A stretch of 64,000 nucleotides of DNA from contig CACMTN010000003.1 in NCBI GenBank assembly GCA_902616615.1, positions 1 through 64,000 on the forward strand, read 5' to 3'. Positions 27,952 through 37,643 of the stretch are shown one piece after another. The translations under genes were made by a program, and so were the position numbers. The notes beneath the pieces are model-generated. The model was not told where the DNA came from. It worked only from the letters and a program-made list of their open reading frames with translations, and did no database searches. The stretch's first letter is position 1. Each line of letters begins with the position of its first letter. Source of the DNA: an uncultured SAR116 cluster alpha proteobacterium. GTDB lineage: Bacteria; Pseudomonadota; Alphaproteobacteria; Puniceispirillales; Marisalimonadaceae.

Positions 27952-29334
27952 TTATAGATCTATCTGACTATACTCAAATATTGAATTGACATTATTTGCT
28001 TGATCAATTTTAAGCATTAAATCTGTCAACTGGTTAACTCTTTCATTTGATAAATATGGTTCTGTTAAACCTTTGAACTTTGATATAAATTCATCATCTT
28101 TCATAAAGTTTTCTGGTTCTCCTTTAGGAATTTTTACAAATTTTTCATAAGATTTTCCTTTAATAACCATTTTTACCTTAGCACTCATATATTCTGGACA
28201 ACAGTCCTCAGCATCTTTGTCTGGTGTTACTTTGATTTTATTACATAACGCGAGTGTTTCATTATTATTTAAGTGGTCTTTATAATCGTCCCACTTTAAT
28301 CCACCACTTTTAGCAGCAACAGCTGCACAAAAAGGCATTGAAAATTGCCCATCAACAATACTTTTTGGATTTTGTTTATCCTCTAATGGATAACCAATTA
28401 TATTCAATGCTGTTTCAGACAGACCAATATAAATATCATCTAAATCATCAATGGAAAAATCTAATTCTTGTTTTAGATCTATTATACCATCAATCGCGGC
28501 ATGACTATATCTGCAAGAAGGATAAGGTTTTACTCCTAAGTTAAGTGTTTCAAATTTACTTCCTAAACCATCCAATGCTTTATTTAAATCTCCTCCTGAA
28601 GCGTATGCATGTAAATAACCCCACTGACCTTCAAAAGCTTGAGAAGGACCTTTGAAACCTTCCGCCGCCATCGTCGCACAATTTAGACCATTCTGCGCTG
28701 CTTGCCCAACATGCGATCTTTTTGTCCAAGCACCATCTGTTAAAAATTGCATAGATCCAGCTGATTGACTTAGAGCTATTCCAAATGCAGAGACAAACTG
28801 TTCTTTGGTTAAGCCCATAAGGTAACCTGCTGAAGCTACAGCACCAAAGACACCGCATGTAGCGGTTGGATGAAATCCTTTTTTATAATGTGCTGATGAG
28901 CCTCCAGCTAACCCGAGTCTTATTTGTATTTCATAACCAGCAACACATGCTGTAATCAGCTCTTGTCCTGACGATTTATTCATTTGTGCTGCAGCCAAGG
29001 CAGCTGAAAGTATTGGTGCACTGGAATGTAAAGATGCTTCTGCATGAGTGTCATCAAAATCAAGAGAATGAGCTAAAGTTCCATTAAGTAGAGCGGCTGC
29101 ACTTGGAGAGTAACTGTTTTTGTCTGAGAAAACTTGGCAACTTCCATTATTCATTTCTAATCTGTCGATTGCTGCGACTAAACTAGCAGTTGATTCTGCA
29201 TCATGTCTTGCTCGTATTATTATTCCAACAGTGTCAAGAATTAACAATTTTGTTCTTTTTATAACTTCTGGAGATAAATCTTCGTATCTAGTTTCGGCAC
29301 AAAACTCAGCAAACTTTTCTGTCATATTTTCCAT
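27952..29334 (-). CDS. MmgE/PrpD family protein (copy 1)
   Basis: The 460-residue protein shows family blocks LILDTVGIIIRAR, ALLNGTLAHSLDFDDTHAEASLH with the conserved Asp/His cluster, KGFHPTATCGVFGA and KPYPSCRYSHAAID. The family contains 2-methylcitrate dehydratase PrpD and cis-aconitate decarboxylase, with many untested members. It has a strong GGGGAG ribosome site. It shares a transcript with an acyl-CoA dehydrogenase. Two paralogues lie at 37.6 and 52.7 kb. Confidence 0.88.
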   Translation of the reverse strand: MENMTEKFAEFCAETRYEDLSPEVIKRTKLLILDTVGIIIRARHDAESTASLVAAIDRLEMNNGSCQVFSDKNSYSPSAAALLNGTLAHSLDFDDTHAEASLHSSAPILSAALAAAQMNKSSGQELITACVAGYEIQIRLGLAGGSSAHYKKGFHPTATCGVFGAVASAGYLMGLTKEQFVSAFGIALSQSAGSMQFLTDGAWTKRSHVGQAAQNGLNCATMAAEGFKGPSQAFEGQWGYLHAYASGGDLNKALDGLGSKFETLNLGVKPYPSCRYSHAAIDGIIDLKQELDFSIDDLDDIYIGLSETALNIIGYPLEDKQNPKSIVDGQFSMPFCAAVAAKSGGLKWDDYKDHLNNNETLALCNKIKVTPDKDAEDCCPEYMSAKVKMVIKGKSYEKFVKIPKGEPENFMKDDEFISKFKGLTEPYLSNERVNQLTDLMLKIDQANNVNSIFEYSQIDL

Positions 29335-29440
29335 TTATTTCTCCCCAAAATATATTGAAAAGGTTAAACTAAAATTTCATTTTACAAAACTAAAAAATAA
29401 TCATTAAGATATCGTTATTAAAATCATATGAGAAAACATC

Positions 29441-30715
29441 ATGACAAATCCTTTTGAATTAACTGCAACTGATGCAATTAAACTTATAGGTAATAATAAG
29501 TTATCAAGATATGAGTGGGTACAAAGTTGCTTTGAAAGAATTCGTGAAAAAGAAGATCTTGTAAAAGCTTGGGTATACTTGGATGAAGATAGAGCTTTAG
29601 AAAAAGCTAAGCAGTTAGATAATGAAAATGATAAATCACAACTTGGAATTCCATTTGGAATTAAAGATATAATTGATGCAAGTAATACACCTACCGGATT
29701 TGGAACTAATTTTTATCAAAATAATGTTCCTATGAGAGATGCTGCTTCGGTATCCGTTGCAAAACAATCAGGATGTATTTTTATTGGTAAAACTGTATCT
29801 ACTGAACTAGGACATAGAGCTCCAGGATTAACAACAAACCCACATAATAAAGATTTCACACCTGGAGGCTCAAGTTCTGGATCGGCTGCAGCTGTAGCAT
29901 CTATGATGGCACCTGTTTGTTTTGGCACACAAACTACTGGGTCGGTAATAAGACCTGCTGCTTACTGTGGAGTTATTGGGTATAAACCATCTTATGGTGA
30001 TTTTGATAAATCAGGCATTCTACCAAATTCTCCATCAATTGACACTTTGGGATTAATGTCTAGGTCGGTTGAAGATATTGCACTTTTTCGATCAATCCTT
30101 CTTGAAGAAGATTTAGTATCAATACAAAAAGTAGATTTAAGCAAAATTAAAATTGGATTTGTTAGAACACCACACTGGGAAAAAACTGATGATTCTACAA
30201 AGGAAGCTTTTGAGCATTTTCTTAATTTACTCCGTTCAGATAAATTAAATGTAGTTGATTTAGAAATTGATAACCTTATTTCAAAATCTGATGCACTTCA
30301 TTTAGATATAAGTGGATATGAATTTAAAAGATCAATATCTCACGAAAGATTCAATTATTATGACCAATTAAGTGACCAATTAAGGAACGGTAGACTTAAT
30401 GATGGATATCAAGTAAGTAATAAAAATTACCAGTTAGCTTTAAGAGACTTATCAATTCTAAAAAATCAAATTGACGCTGTATTTGACGAAACTGACTTAA
30501 TAATTACACCTAGCGCCGCTGGGGAAGCATTAAAAGGATTAGAATATACTGGTTCACCAATATTTAATACAACGTGGTCTCTTAATGGAAATCCGTGTAT
30601 AACTTTGCCCCTATTTAAGGGTAAACAAGAGTTACCAATTGGATGTCAACTTGTTGCCAGATTTGGAAACGACGATCAACTTCTAAATTATGCAAAAAAC
30701 TTCTTAGAACTTTAA
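29441..30715 (+). CDS. Amidase (amidase-signature family)
   Basis: The 424-residue protein has the amidase signature with the Ser-cisSer-Lys triad: Lys in GIKDII, and GGSSSGSAAAVASM plus GTQTTGSVIRPAAYCGV carrying the two serines. It hydrolyses an amide or related bond of a small molecule. It is a lone plus-strand gene between two leftward units. Its TAA stop shares the TTAA palindrome with the stop of dctM, a 4-bp overlap. Confidence 0.9.
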   Translation: MTNPFELTATDAIKLIGNNKLSRYEWVQSCFERIREKEDLVKAWVYLDEDRALEKAKQLDNENDKSQLGIPFGIKDIIDASNTPTGFGTNFYQNNVPMRDAASVSVAKQSGCIFIGKTVSTELGHRAPGLTTNPHNKDFTPGGSSSGSAAAVASMMAPVCFGTQTTGSVIRPAAYCGVIGYKPSYGDFDKSGILPNSPSIDTLGLMSRSVEDIALFRSILLEEDLVSIQKVDLSKIKIGFVRTPHWEKTDDSTKEAFEHFLNLLRSDKLNVVDLEIDNLISKSDALHLDISGYEFKRSISHERFNYYDQLSDQLRNGRLNDGYQVSNKNYQLALRDLSILKNQIDAVFDETDLIITPSAAGEALKGLEYTGSPIFNTTWSLNGNPCITLPLFKGKQELPIGCQLVARFGNDDQLLNYAKNFLEL

Positions 30716-31995
30716 TTAAAATGAGATTCAACTAATAGTTCTGGAAGTGTAAGTGCTAAAGCTGGGAATAGAAGTACTATAATTAATACAACTGTATCAG
30801 AGATACAGAAAGGAAATGATCCTTTTATAACGGTTGTAACTGGTAAACCAGTTACTCCACTTACTGCAAACAAGTTTAAACCAACAGGTGGGATAACACT
30901 TCCTATTTCTATACATAATGCTGTTAAAATTCCTAAATGAATAGGATCTACACCAAGAGCCAACGCAACAGGGAAATATATAGGTACAGTTAAAACTAAT
31001 ATAGCTACACCTGTGAGAAACATAGATAAGAATAATAATGATCCCATAAGTGCAAACAAAAATCCTGTTTTACTCAGACCCAACTCACCAGCCCATTCAG
31101 CAATCATTTGAGGCCAGCCCATATTAGCAAGATAAAATTGAAAGATACCTACACAACCTAACAGAAAGAATACAACTGCGGTAAGATTCATGGTTCTTAA
31201 TGTAGTTGGCATTAGTTCTTTCGCAAATGTTTTTCTTTTAAATATTAATCCATAAAATAGAGCATAACTAGCTGCAGCTGCGCCTGCTTCAGTCGGAGTG
31301 AATAAGCCACCATACAATCCTCCAAGAATAATCACTGGCATTAATAAGGCAGGAAGTGCTTCTTTGAAACATCTCCAAACTTCGCATAAATCAAACTTTC
31401 CTCGAGGTAATTTAATAAAAAGTGAAACACTGACAATTATAACTGCATCACTCATAGCCAACATCAATCCAGGAATTATACCTGCAAAAAATAAATCGAC
31501 TATGGACATTTCTGTTATGACGCCAAAAAGAATTAAAGTTATGCTTGGTGGAATAAGAAGGGCTATACCACCTGCAGATGCAATAACACCTGCAGCCATC
31601 CATTTAGGATATCCTCTTTTAATTAGCTCGGGATAAGCTATAACACTCATTGCAGCTGCCATAGCAGTAGATGAGCCAGAAATTGCTCCAAATAAAACTG
31701 CTGCAAGCAACGTTGCATAAGCAAAACCACCTGGAACCCATCCAACTATTGAATCAGCAAATTTAAAAAGACTTGCAACTAAACCTGTTTTTTCCATTAA
31801 AAAACCAGCAAAAATAAAAAATGGAATAGCTACTAATGTGTATTTAGTTAGAAAGCTAAAAAAAGCCTCAAATAAGGTACTATATGTTAAAAAATCGTCG
31901 AAGAGCACGAGAAGAGCTGTAGCACCTGCTAGAGCTATACCTATTGGGGCACCAGCAAATAATAAACTGAATAAAGATCCTCCTAAACCCCACAT
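30712..31995 (-). CDS. dctM: TRAP transporter large permease DctM
   Basis: The 427-residue protein has about twelve membrane segments and TRAP-T large-subunit blocks such as IPFFIFAGFLMEKTG, GAISGSSTAMAAAMS and GVITEMSIVDLFFAG. It drives sodium-coupled uptake of carboxylates. It follows dctQ by 24 bp. The unit lies at the 3' end of a CoA-transferase, hydratase and lyase operon, which suggests that the solute is a C4-C5 dicarboxylate. Confidence 0.93.
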   Translation of the reverse strand: MWGLGGSLFSLLFAGAPIGIALAGATALLVLFDDFLTYSTLFEAFFSFLTKYTLVAIPFFIFAGFLMEKTGLVASLFKFADSIVGWVPGGFAYATLLAAVLFGAISGSSTAMAAAMSVIAYPELIKRGYPKWMAAGVIASAGGIALLIPPSITLILFGVITEMSIVDLFFAGIIPGLMLAMSDAVIIVSVSLFIKLPRGKFDLCEVWRCFKEALPALLMPVIILGGLYGGLFTPTEAGAAAASYALFYGLIFKRKTFAKELMPTTLRTMNLTAVVFFLLGCVGIFQFYLANMGWPQMIAEWAGELGLSKTGFLFALMGSLLFLSMFLTGVAILVLTVPIYFPVALALGVDPIHLGILTALCIEIGSVIPPVGLNLFAVSGVTGLPVTTVIKGSFPFCISDTVVLIIVLLFPALALTLPELLVESHFN

Positions 31996-32019
31996 AATGA
32001 GTTTTCCATATTGTTAGTA

Positions 32020-32571
32020 TTAGACATCTGTCGCAGCTTCAACTTCTGCAGTAAAATGGTCACCCTTTATGTAACTATGGATATCTTCAATAAATTGAAG
32101 AAAGGCCACTAAAGACATTAATCCCATACCCAAAGCTAGTATAAAATAAAATGGCCACATAAAGAAAAATAAACTCTCAGTTCTTTCACCAATCTGTATT
32201 GAATATTCAACCGTTGAATAGGCAGTATAAGTCAAAGAACCAGTAAATATAGAAACAAATAAAGATACAAAAATCTTACAAAAACCTACTGTTCTGTGGA
32301 ATCCTTTTGTATTTAAAAGTTGTAAAACAGCACTCATTACAAGATGGTTCCTGTTAATCTGAGTTACACAAATATAAAATGCAACTGATGAAACCATCAT
32401 ATAAATAACTGCATCTTGACCCCATTCAAAAACAACACCAAAAATATATCTTCTAATAATTTCAGCTAACGCAAAGAGTGTAACAGCTATCATTAGGAAA
32501 GCAGAACATCTGCCTAATACAGCAGTAATTAAAGACTGGATTTTGTTTGAGATTTTGTAAAAATTATCCAT
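32020..32571 (-). CDS. dctQ: TRAP transporter small permease DctQ
   Basis: The track begins at a TTG (32580); the ATG three codons in at 32571 is more likely, giving 183 residues. Four membrane helices and the EIIRRYIFGVVFEWGQD motif of DctQ proteins are visible. It joins DctM in the membrane complex. The start is 15 bp downstream of a strong terminator-like hairpin that separates it from dctP. Confidence 0.9.
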   Translation of the reverse strand: MDNFYKISNKIQSLITAVLGRCSAFLMIAVTLFALAEIIRRYIFGVVFEWGQDAVIYMMVSSVAFYICVTQINRNHLVMSAVLQLLNTKGFHRTVGFCKIFVSLFVSIFTGSLTYTAYSTVEYSIQIGERTESLFFFMWPFYFILALGMGLMSLVAFLQFIEDIHSYIKGDHFTAEVEAATDV

Positions 32572-32586
32572 GATAATCAACTAAAT

Positions 32587-32616
32587 AAAAAGGCCTGACA
32601 TAAGCCAGGCCTTTTT
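32587..32616 (-). terminator. Attenuator-like hairpin between dctP and dctQ
   Basis: AAAAAGGCCTG and CAGGCCTTTTT form an 11-bp perfect stem with an 8-base loop. In the transcribed (minus) direction it begins 8 bases after the dctP stop and ends in five T residues, like an intrinsic terminator. Read-through would still express dctQM. The arrangement should make the binding protein more abundant than the permeases. Confidence 0.8.
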
Positions 32617-32624
32617 AAAAATAA

Positions 32625-33794
32625 TTATTTTCTAGACTTTTTCTTATATAGAGCTGTTCCTTTAGCGAACTTAGCAAAGTCTGATGCAAATGCAGTACAG
32701 TCAGTCTTTTCTAAAGCACTTGATCCCATTGGATTAGCTGCAACTAAAGCTTTTGCTTCAGCTGTAAACTGGTCAACCATTTTGTCTCCAGTTGCATCAA
32801 CCTTAGATTTAATCCAATTATTTGTAGCACCACCTTCTTTTGCTTGAAGAACTCCAGCTTCAGCAGGGCTCATTACATAAATTCCAGGAGCACTTTTATC
32901 AGTTGTTTTGAACTTATCAACTAATCTTTTATCATTACAAAAGTTAATAGCCTTTTGGTAAGGAATAAAATCATTCATAATAATGTCTGTTAAAGCAGCC
33001 TGTTGTTTTTTATCAAGAGTAGCCCACCATTTGTTTGATGCACCAATCCAGTAATAGTCACCAACGATACCATTGATACCAGCAACTGTAAAATATGGAG
33101 CTTGTTCTTTGGTAGCATTAAATCCACCTAAACTTGTTAGCAGTCCATCAATAACTCCAGTTTGAAGAGCCGGTGGAACATCACCAAAAGCCATTGTAGT
33201 TGGGTTTGCACCTAAAGCACCTAACAATGCATTTTCAGCAGGTCCCATACTTCTAACTTTCTTACCAGCAAAGTCACTAGGAACTAACATTCTACTTTTA
33301 ACAGCACCAGCACCCATATACATACTTAGATGTCCAGAGCCAAATATAGTAATTCCATGCTTATCATTAAAAACTTTCTTTAATTGAGCAAAAGTTTTTG
33401 TTCCATCAAGTCCATTGATAGCACCAGGAGATGTCAATTTTCCAGCACCAACAATTGTATTAGCATATGGCTCAACACTAGAAGTTTTACCAAATTGACC
33501 AGTCATCATCTCAAGGTTACCTTTTGTTAAAGCTTGAGTACCTTTAGGGACATTATAAAGAGACTTGGCCCAATAAATTTGAACTTTACTTCCAGGAATT
33601 TTTTTCTCAACCTGCTCAGCAAAAAACATTTCTGCAATAGCTGCAGGATGTGGCGGACCAGAATGGTCAGAAGCCCAACGCATCTTAATAGGTTTTACAG
33701 CATGTCCATCAGCTAAAGCTAAATTGGTTCCAGCTGCAAAAGTTAGAGCAACAGCGCCAGCTGCACCTAACAATGATAGTTTATTTAATTTCAT
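32625..33794 (-). CDS. dctP: TRAP transporter substrate-binding protein DctP
   Basis: The 389-residue protein has a signal peptide (MKLNKLSLLGAAGAVALTFAAG, cleaved near ALADG) and TRAP DctP-type features: KIRW-like KPIKMRWASDHSGPPHP, and the conserved VRSMGPAENALLGALGANPTTMAFGDVPPALQTGVIDG region. It binds the solute in the periplasm. It is followed by an attenuator hairpin and dctQM. A GGAGG site precedes its ATG. The ligand is probably a carboxylate, suggested by the operon. Confidence 0.9.
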   Translation of the reverse strand: MKLNKLSLLGAAGAVALTFAAGTNLALADGHAVKPIKMRWASDHSGPPHPAAIAEMFFAEQVEKKIPGSKVQIYWAKSLYNVPKGTQALTKGNLEMMTGQFGKTSSVEPYANTIVGAGKLTSPGAINGLDGTKTFAQLKKVFNDKHGITIFGSGHLSMYMGAGAVKSRMLVPSDFAGKKVRSMGPAENALLGALGANPTTMAFGDVPPALQTGVIDGLLTSLGGFNATKEQAPYFTVAGINGIVGDYYWIGASNKWWATLDKKQQAALTDIIMNDFIPYQKAINFCNDKRLVDKFKTTDKSAPGIYVMSPAEAGVLQAKEGGATNNWIKSKVDATGDKMVDQFTAEAKALVAANPMGSSALEKTDCTAFASDFAKFAKGTALYKKKSRK

Positions 33795-33903
33795 TAAATT
33801 TCCTCCAAATATTTAGAATCACAACCTATAACGATATGCTTTTCAGGTAAACCCTTAATTGCAATAAAACCAATTAATTAGTTAATATGTTATGTAATTT
33901 TAT

Positions 33904-35109
33904 TTAGATTATGCCTTTGTTTTTGAAAGTGCTTATTTGTTCACCAGTAAAACCTATCTCTTTAAGTATATCATCCGTATCTTCGCCTAGTTCTGGGGCA
34001 GTTTTATCTTGAAATTTGTTATCTGAAACATGAACAGGTATTTTCAATAAACTGATATCAACCCCCCTTTTTGTTTTTAATTTTTGGATATTTTTTCTAT
34101 CTTTTAAAAATGGGTTTTCTAAAGACTCTTTTAAATTTAATATTGGAGCAGCTGGAACAACTCCTCCAAACTCGTCCAGCCATTCAGAGGTATTTTTTTT
34201 CATTAATTCTTCATCAAGAATTTTAGTTATTTCGTCTCTATGTTTTTGCCTAGATGAAAAGTCAACAAACATTGAATTGTCAATTAAATCTTCCCTACCT
34301 AGTTTTTTACATAGAACAGGCCAAAAACTCTCCTTGTTGCACATTAAGTAAATCCAACCATCTTTAGTTTTATACAATTGACAAGGAACTAAAATTGGAT
34401 GAGCAGACCTGTCTAATCTTTCACTTTTAAAATCCGTGTTAAGTGTCCAGGCCGCCATATAGCTTTGATTGAACATGGCCGTATCAAATAAATTAACATC
34501 TACATCTCTTCCAACACCAGTGGATCTTGCCGACAAAATAGCACTTACAAGTCCAAAAGACATGGTCAGTCCAGACATATAATCTACAATTGAAAGACCA
34601 AATCTTGCTGGAGGTCCGTTAGGTTCACCAGTAAGTGAAAAATATCCTGCCTCTGCTTGCATAAGATAATCATATCCTGGCCAATTTTTTCTAGGCCCTT
34701 CCCTTCCGTACGCAGAACAATGTGCTGAAACAATTGATTTATTATATTGTTTAAGCTGATCATAAGTTATTCCAAGTTTTTCAGGAACGTCTCCTCTTAA
34801 ATTGTTCGCGACTGCATCAGCATTCTCAACTAATTTTTGAAGAATTTTTTTTCCATCATCTGACAATATATCTAAAGTTATACTTTTTTTGTTTCTATTG
34901 AGAGCTTGAAAAAAAATACTAGAAGCAGAATTCCTATCTTCGCCATCAATAAAATAAGGACCAATTGCTCTTAAATAATCACCACTTGTACCTGCTGGTT
35001 CAACTTTAATTACCTCTGCTCCTAAATCAGCTAAATATTGGGTACCAAATGGTCCCGCTCCATATTGCTCAAAAGCAATTACTTTCACTCCTGATAGAGG
35101 TAAATTCAT
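33904..35109 (-). CDS. CaiB/BaiF CoA-transferase (copy 1)
   Basis: The 401-residue class III CoA-transferase has the N-terminal blocks GVKVIAFEQYGAGPFGTQYLADLGAEVIKVEP and NRNKKSITLD, plus ARFGLSIVDYMSGLTMSFG with the catalytic aspartate (about residue 167). It moves CoA between carboxylic acids through an aspartyl-CoA anhydride. It follows a MaoC gene by 11 bp and precedes dctP. In this setting it may activate a C5 dicarboxylate or move CoA within mesaconyl-CoA. Confidence 0.9.
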   Translation of the reverse strand: MNLPLSGVKVIAFEQYGAGPFGTQYLADLGAEVIKVEPAGTSGDYLRAIGPYFIDGEDRNSASSIFFQALNRNKKSITLDILSDDGKKILQKLVENADAVANNLRGDVPEKLGITYDQLKQYNKSIVSAHCSAYGREGPRKNWPGYDYLMQAEAGYFSLTGEPNGPPARFGLSIVDYMSGLTMSFGLVSAILSARSTGVGRDVDVNLFDTAMFNQSYMAAWTLNTDFKSERLDRSAHPILVPCQLYKTKDGWIYLMCNKESFWPVLCKKLGREDLIDNSMFVDFSSRQKHRDEITKILDEELMKKNTSEWLDEFGGVVPAAPILNLKESLENPFLKDRKNIQKLKTKRGVDISLLKIPVHVSDNKFQDKTAPELGEDTDDILKEIGFTGEQISTFKNKGII

Positions 35110-35120
35110 TGTATTATTCT

Positions 35121-35660
35121 CTAATTAGTTGCTTCATTAATAATTTCGTCAACTACACTATGCCCACGTTTGGCCACCAAAAAAGATCTAACCATATCCA
35201 TAACAACAATTTTATCTTGATTTTTACCAATGTGTCTTACCTTCACAATACCTTGTGTGGGTCTTGATTTTGATTCTCTTTTGTCTAAAACTTCAGTTTC
35301 AGAGTATAATGTATCACCTACAAACACAGGTGCAGGTATTTTTATTTCTTCCCATCCCAAATTAGCTATTGCTTTTTGGCTAGTACCGCTAACACACATC
35401 CCTGTTACGAGGGCTAGAGTAAAAGCCGAATTTACCAAATATTTTCCAAACTCAGATTTAGAAGCATAATTTGCATCAAAGTGAATTGGGTGAGTGTTCA
35501 TTGTTAAATTTGTAAACCATATATTGTCAGCCTCGCTTACTGTCCTACCAGGCCAATGCTCATAAACATCACCTACTTGAAAATCTTCAAAGTATCTACC
35601 TGGATCTTCTCTATACCTTTGGGGTCCTATTTTTTTAATTCCATAAGAATTTTCATCCAT
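35121..35660 (-). CDS. MaoC-like dehydratase/hydratase
   Basis: The 179-residue hotdog protein starts RYFEDFQVGDVYEHWPGRTVSEADNIWFTNLTMNTHPIHFD in outline, which carries the MaoC hydratase motif with Asp/His (near residues 42-60). It hydrates an enoyl-CoA with R-specificity. It overlaps neither neighbour but starts 0 bp after the HpcH gene stop, with a GGAGG site. In the C5-dicarboxylate model it would hydrate mesaconyl- or itaconyl-type CoA esters. Confidence 0.87.
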   Translation of the reverse strand: MDENSYGIKKIGPQRYREDPGRYFEDFQVGDVYEHWPGRTVSEADNIWFTNLTMNTHPIHFDANYASKSEFGKYLVNSAFTLALVTGMCVSGTSQKAIANLGWEEIKIPAPVFVGDTLYSETEVLDKRESKSRPTQGIVKVRHIGKNQDKIVVMDMVRSFLVAKRGHSVVDEIINEATN

Positions 35661-36473
35661 TTAATCCTCCCTTGATATAATCAGCCTTGCAACCGCTAAC
35701 ACGGGTGCATCAACCATTTTACCTTGATATTTAAAAGCACCAGAACCTGCTGTTTTTGCTTCTTCTAAAACACCTTTTGCCCATTCAAGTTCTTCTGTTG
35801 TAGGTCTATAAGCATCATGTATAGGTTTAATTTGATCTGGATGTATAGCAAAACGTCCTTTAAAACCCATAGTTTTGACATACAATGTCTCTTCTCTACA
35901 TCCATCAGGATCTCTGAAATCCAGCCAGACACCGTCAAGAGCAAGTGTGTTGTATAATGCGGCTGCATTAATAATTTTACCCCTTCCATATGCTAAACTA
36001 GCTTTGCCCATATCACCACCGGTTGATGCGCAATAATCTGCTGACCCAAATCCAATTCCAGAAAACTCAATATTAGAACAATCCCAACTTTCAATTGTTG
36101 CGATACCCCGCGGCGTTTCAACTTGAGGTAAAATTAATATATCAGTTCCAAGATCCTTTAAAAAAGCTCTGCATCCATCAGCAGATTCTATTTTAGGAAT
36201 GGCAATAGAGTAAGGAAGAGAAGGTAAAGACCTTAACATTGTTATATCATGTTGATATTCTTCAGTATCCAAAGCATTAATGCGTAATAAAAGTTTATCT
36301 GCTTGACCGTCATAATTTCTATTTGCTAGATCAGCAAAATTAGATCTTCCAATAGCTTTATTTTCAAGTGCCAAACCATCTTCTAAATCGAAAATAACTT
36401 TATCAGCACCTGATCCAATAGCCTTTGGTAACCTCTCAATTTTATCCGTTGGTAAAAATAAAATACTTCTCAA
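35661..36473 (-). CDS. HpcH/HpaI (CitE-like) CoA-ester lyase, possible citramalyl/malyl-CoA lyase
   Basis: The 270-residue TIM-barrel protein begins RSILFLPTDKIERLPKAIGSGADKVIFDLEDG, as in CitE-like lyases, with ILPQVETPRGI and GFGSADYCASTGGD metal-binding blocks. It starts at TTG with an AGGAG site. CitE-like enzymes without citrate-lyase partners cleave malyl-, methylmalyl- or citramalyl-CoA to acetyl-CoA plus a 2-oxo acid. Its place between CoA-transferase and hydratase genes fits citramalyl-CoA lyase. Confidence 0.85.
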   Translation of the reverse strand: MRSILFLPTDKIERLPKAIGSGADKVIFDLEDGLALENKAIGRSNFADLANRNYDGQADKLLLRINALDTEEYQHDITMLRSLPSLPYSIAIPKIESADGCRAFLKDLGTDILILPQVETPRGIATIESWDCSNIEFSGIGFGSADYCASTGGDMGKASLAYGRGKIINAAALYNTLALDGVWLDFRDPDGCREETLYVKTMGFKGRFAIHPDQIKPIHDAYRPTTEELEWAKGVLEEAKTAGSGAFKYQGKMVDAPVLAVARLIISRED

Positions 36474-36488
36474 ATCTATCTCCTTTTT

Positions 36489-37643
36489 TTAAGAACTAAA
36501 TTCAGCTCTAATATTTTTTCCATGTTCATCTAATTCAGGCATCTTATTCACTTCTGGTATAAAATTGTCGTGGATTGCCCCTGGACCTAATACTTTTACA
36601 TTGCCGTTTTTAGTTTCAATTTCTAAAAAATTATTTTGAGGATGGTTTTTTAGTTGTTCCATGTCAGAAATTCTTCCATAAGCAACGCTTGCTTCTTCAA
36701 GTTTTTTAATTAATTCCTCACGTTCAAAAGTAATAAATTTATTTTGAATAATTTTTTCTGTTAATTCTCGATTGGCGACACGATCTGAGTTAGTTTTAAA
36801 GCGAGTATCATTAACCATAGTTTCGTCATCTAAAACAATTTTACATAATTTCACCCATTCTCTATCATTTTGTATAGCAATTAAAATAGTCAAATTATCC
36901 TTGCAATTATATGCACCATAGGGAACGATTATTGGATGGGTCATGCCGTTTCTTTTTGGGATTTTTTTATTATAAACATAACCTAGATAGAAAGGGTTCA
37001 TCCAATCTGCGAGAGAATTAAACATAGAGACTGATATGTGTCTACCTTTTCCACTAATACTTCTCTTGATAAGTGCTTGCAAAATTGCTTGATAAGCTGT
37101 CATTCCGGCAGATATATCACAGACTGATGGGCCAACCTTTGCTCTTCCATCAACCCCATCTTTATCTGGAAGACCAGTTATATCAATAACACCAGTTTCA
37201 GCTTGAATTAACATATCGTAAGCTTTTTGGTTTTTATATGGGCCTTCGTCTCCAAATCCAGAAATAGAACATGTAATTAAAGATGGATGTTTTTTTCTTA
37301 ATTCAACTAAGTTTAAACCAAGGCGGTCAAATGCACCTGGTGCTAAATTTTGGATTAAAATATCTGATTTTGAAATAATATTCTCAAAAATTTTAAAATC
37401 TTTACTGTTTTTAAGATCCAAAGCAACAGACTCTTTTCCTCTATTCAACCAAACAAAATAAGCGCTATTTCCAAGTGCATTCCTATCATAGTTTCTGGCA
37501 AAATCACCTTCAGGTCTCTCAACTTTTATAACTCTGGCACCTGCATCTGCCAGTCTGCAAGATGTATAGGGGGCTGCCACAGCTTGCTCAACTGTTACGA
37601 CTAATAAACCTTCTAAATCCTTTCCGGAATTTTGTCTTTCCAT
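36489..37643 (-). CDS. CaiB/BaiF CoA-transferase (copy 2), candidate itaconate CoA-transferase
   Basis: The 384-residue class III CoA-transferase has VVTVEQAVAAPYTSCRLADAGARVIKVERP at the N-terminus, the LNRGKESVALDL block and catalytic-aspartate region VGPSVCDISAGMTAYQA. It lies directly beside the CitE-like lyase gene and overlaps the MmgE/PrpD start by one base. In Pseudomonas itaconate loci the equivalent gene encodes Ict, which makes itaconyl-CoA from succinyl-CoA. The specific substrate is inferred from synteny. Confidence 0.88.
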   Translation of the reverse strand: MERQNSGKDLEGLLVVTVEQAVAAPYTSCRLADAGARVIKVERPEGDFARNYDRNALGNSAYFVWLNRGKESVALDLKNSKDFKIFENIISKSDILIQNLAPGAFDRLGLNLVELRKKHPSLITCSISGFGDEGPYKNQKAYDMLIQAETGVIDITGLPDKDGVDGRAKVGPSVCDISAGMTAYQAILQALIKRSISGKGRHISVSMFNSLADWMNPFYLGYVYNKKIPKRNGMTHPIIVPYGAYNCKDNLTILIAIQNDREWVKLCKIVLDDETMVNDTRFKTNSDRVANRELTEKIIQNKFITFEREELIKKLEEASVAYGRISDMEQLKNHPQNNFLEIETKNGNVKVLGPGAIHDNFIPEVNKMPELDEHGKNIRAEFSS

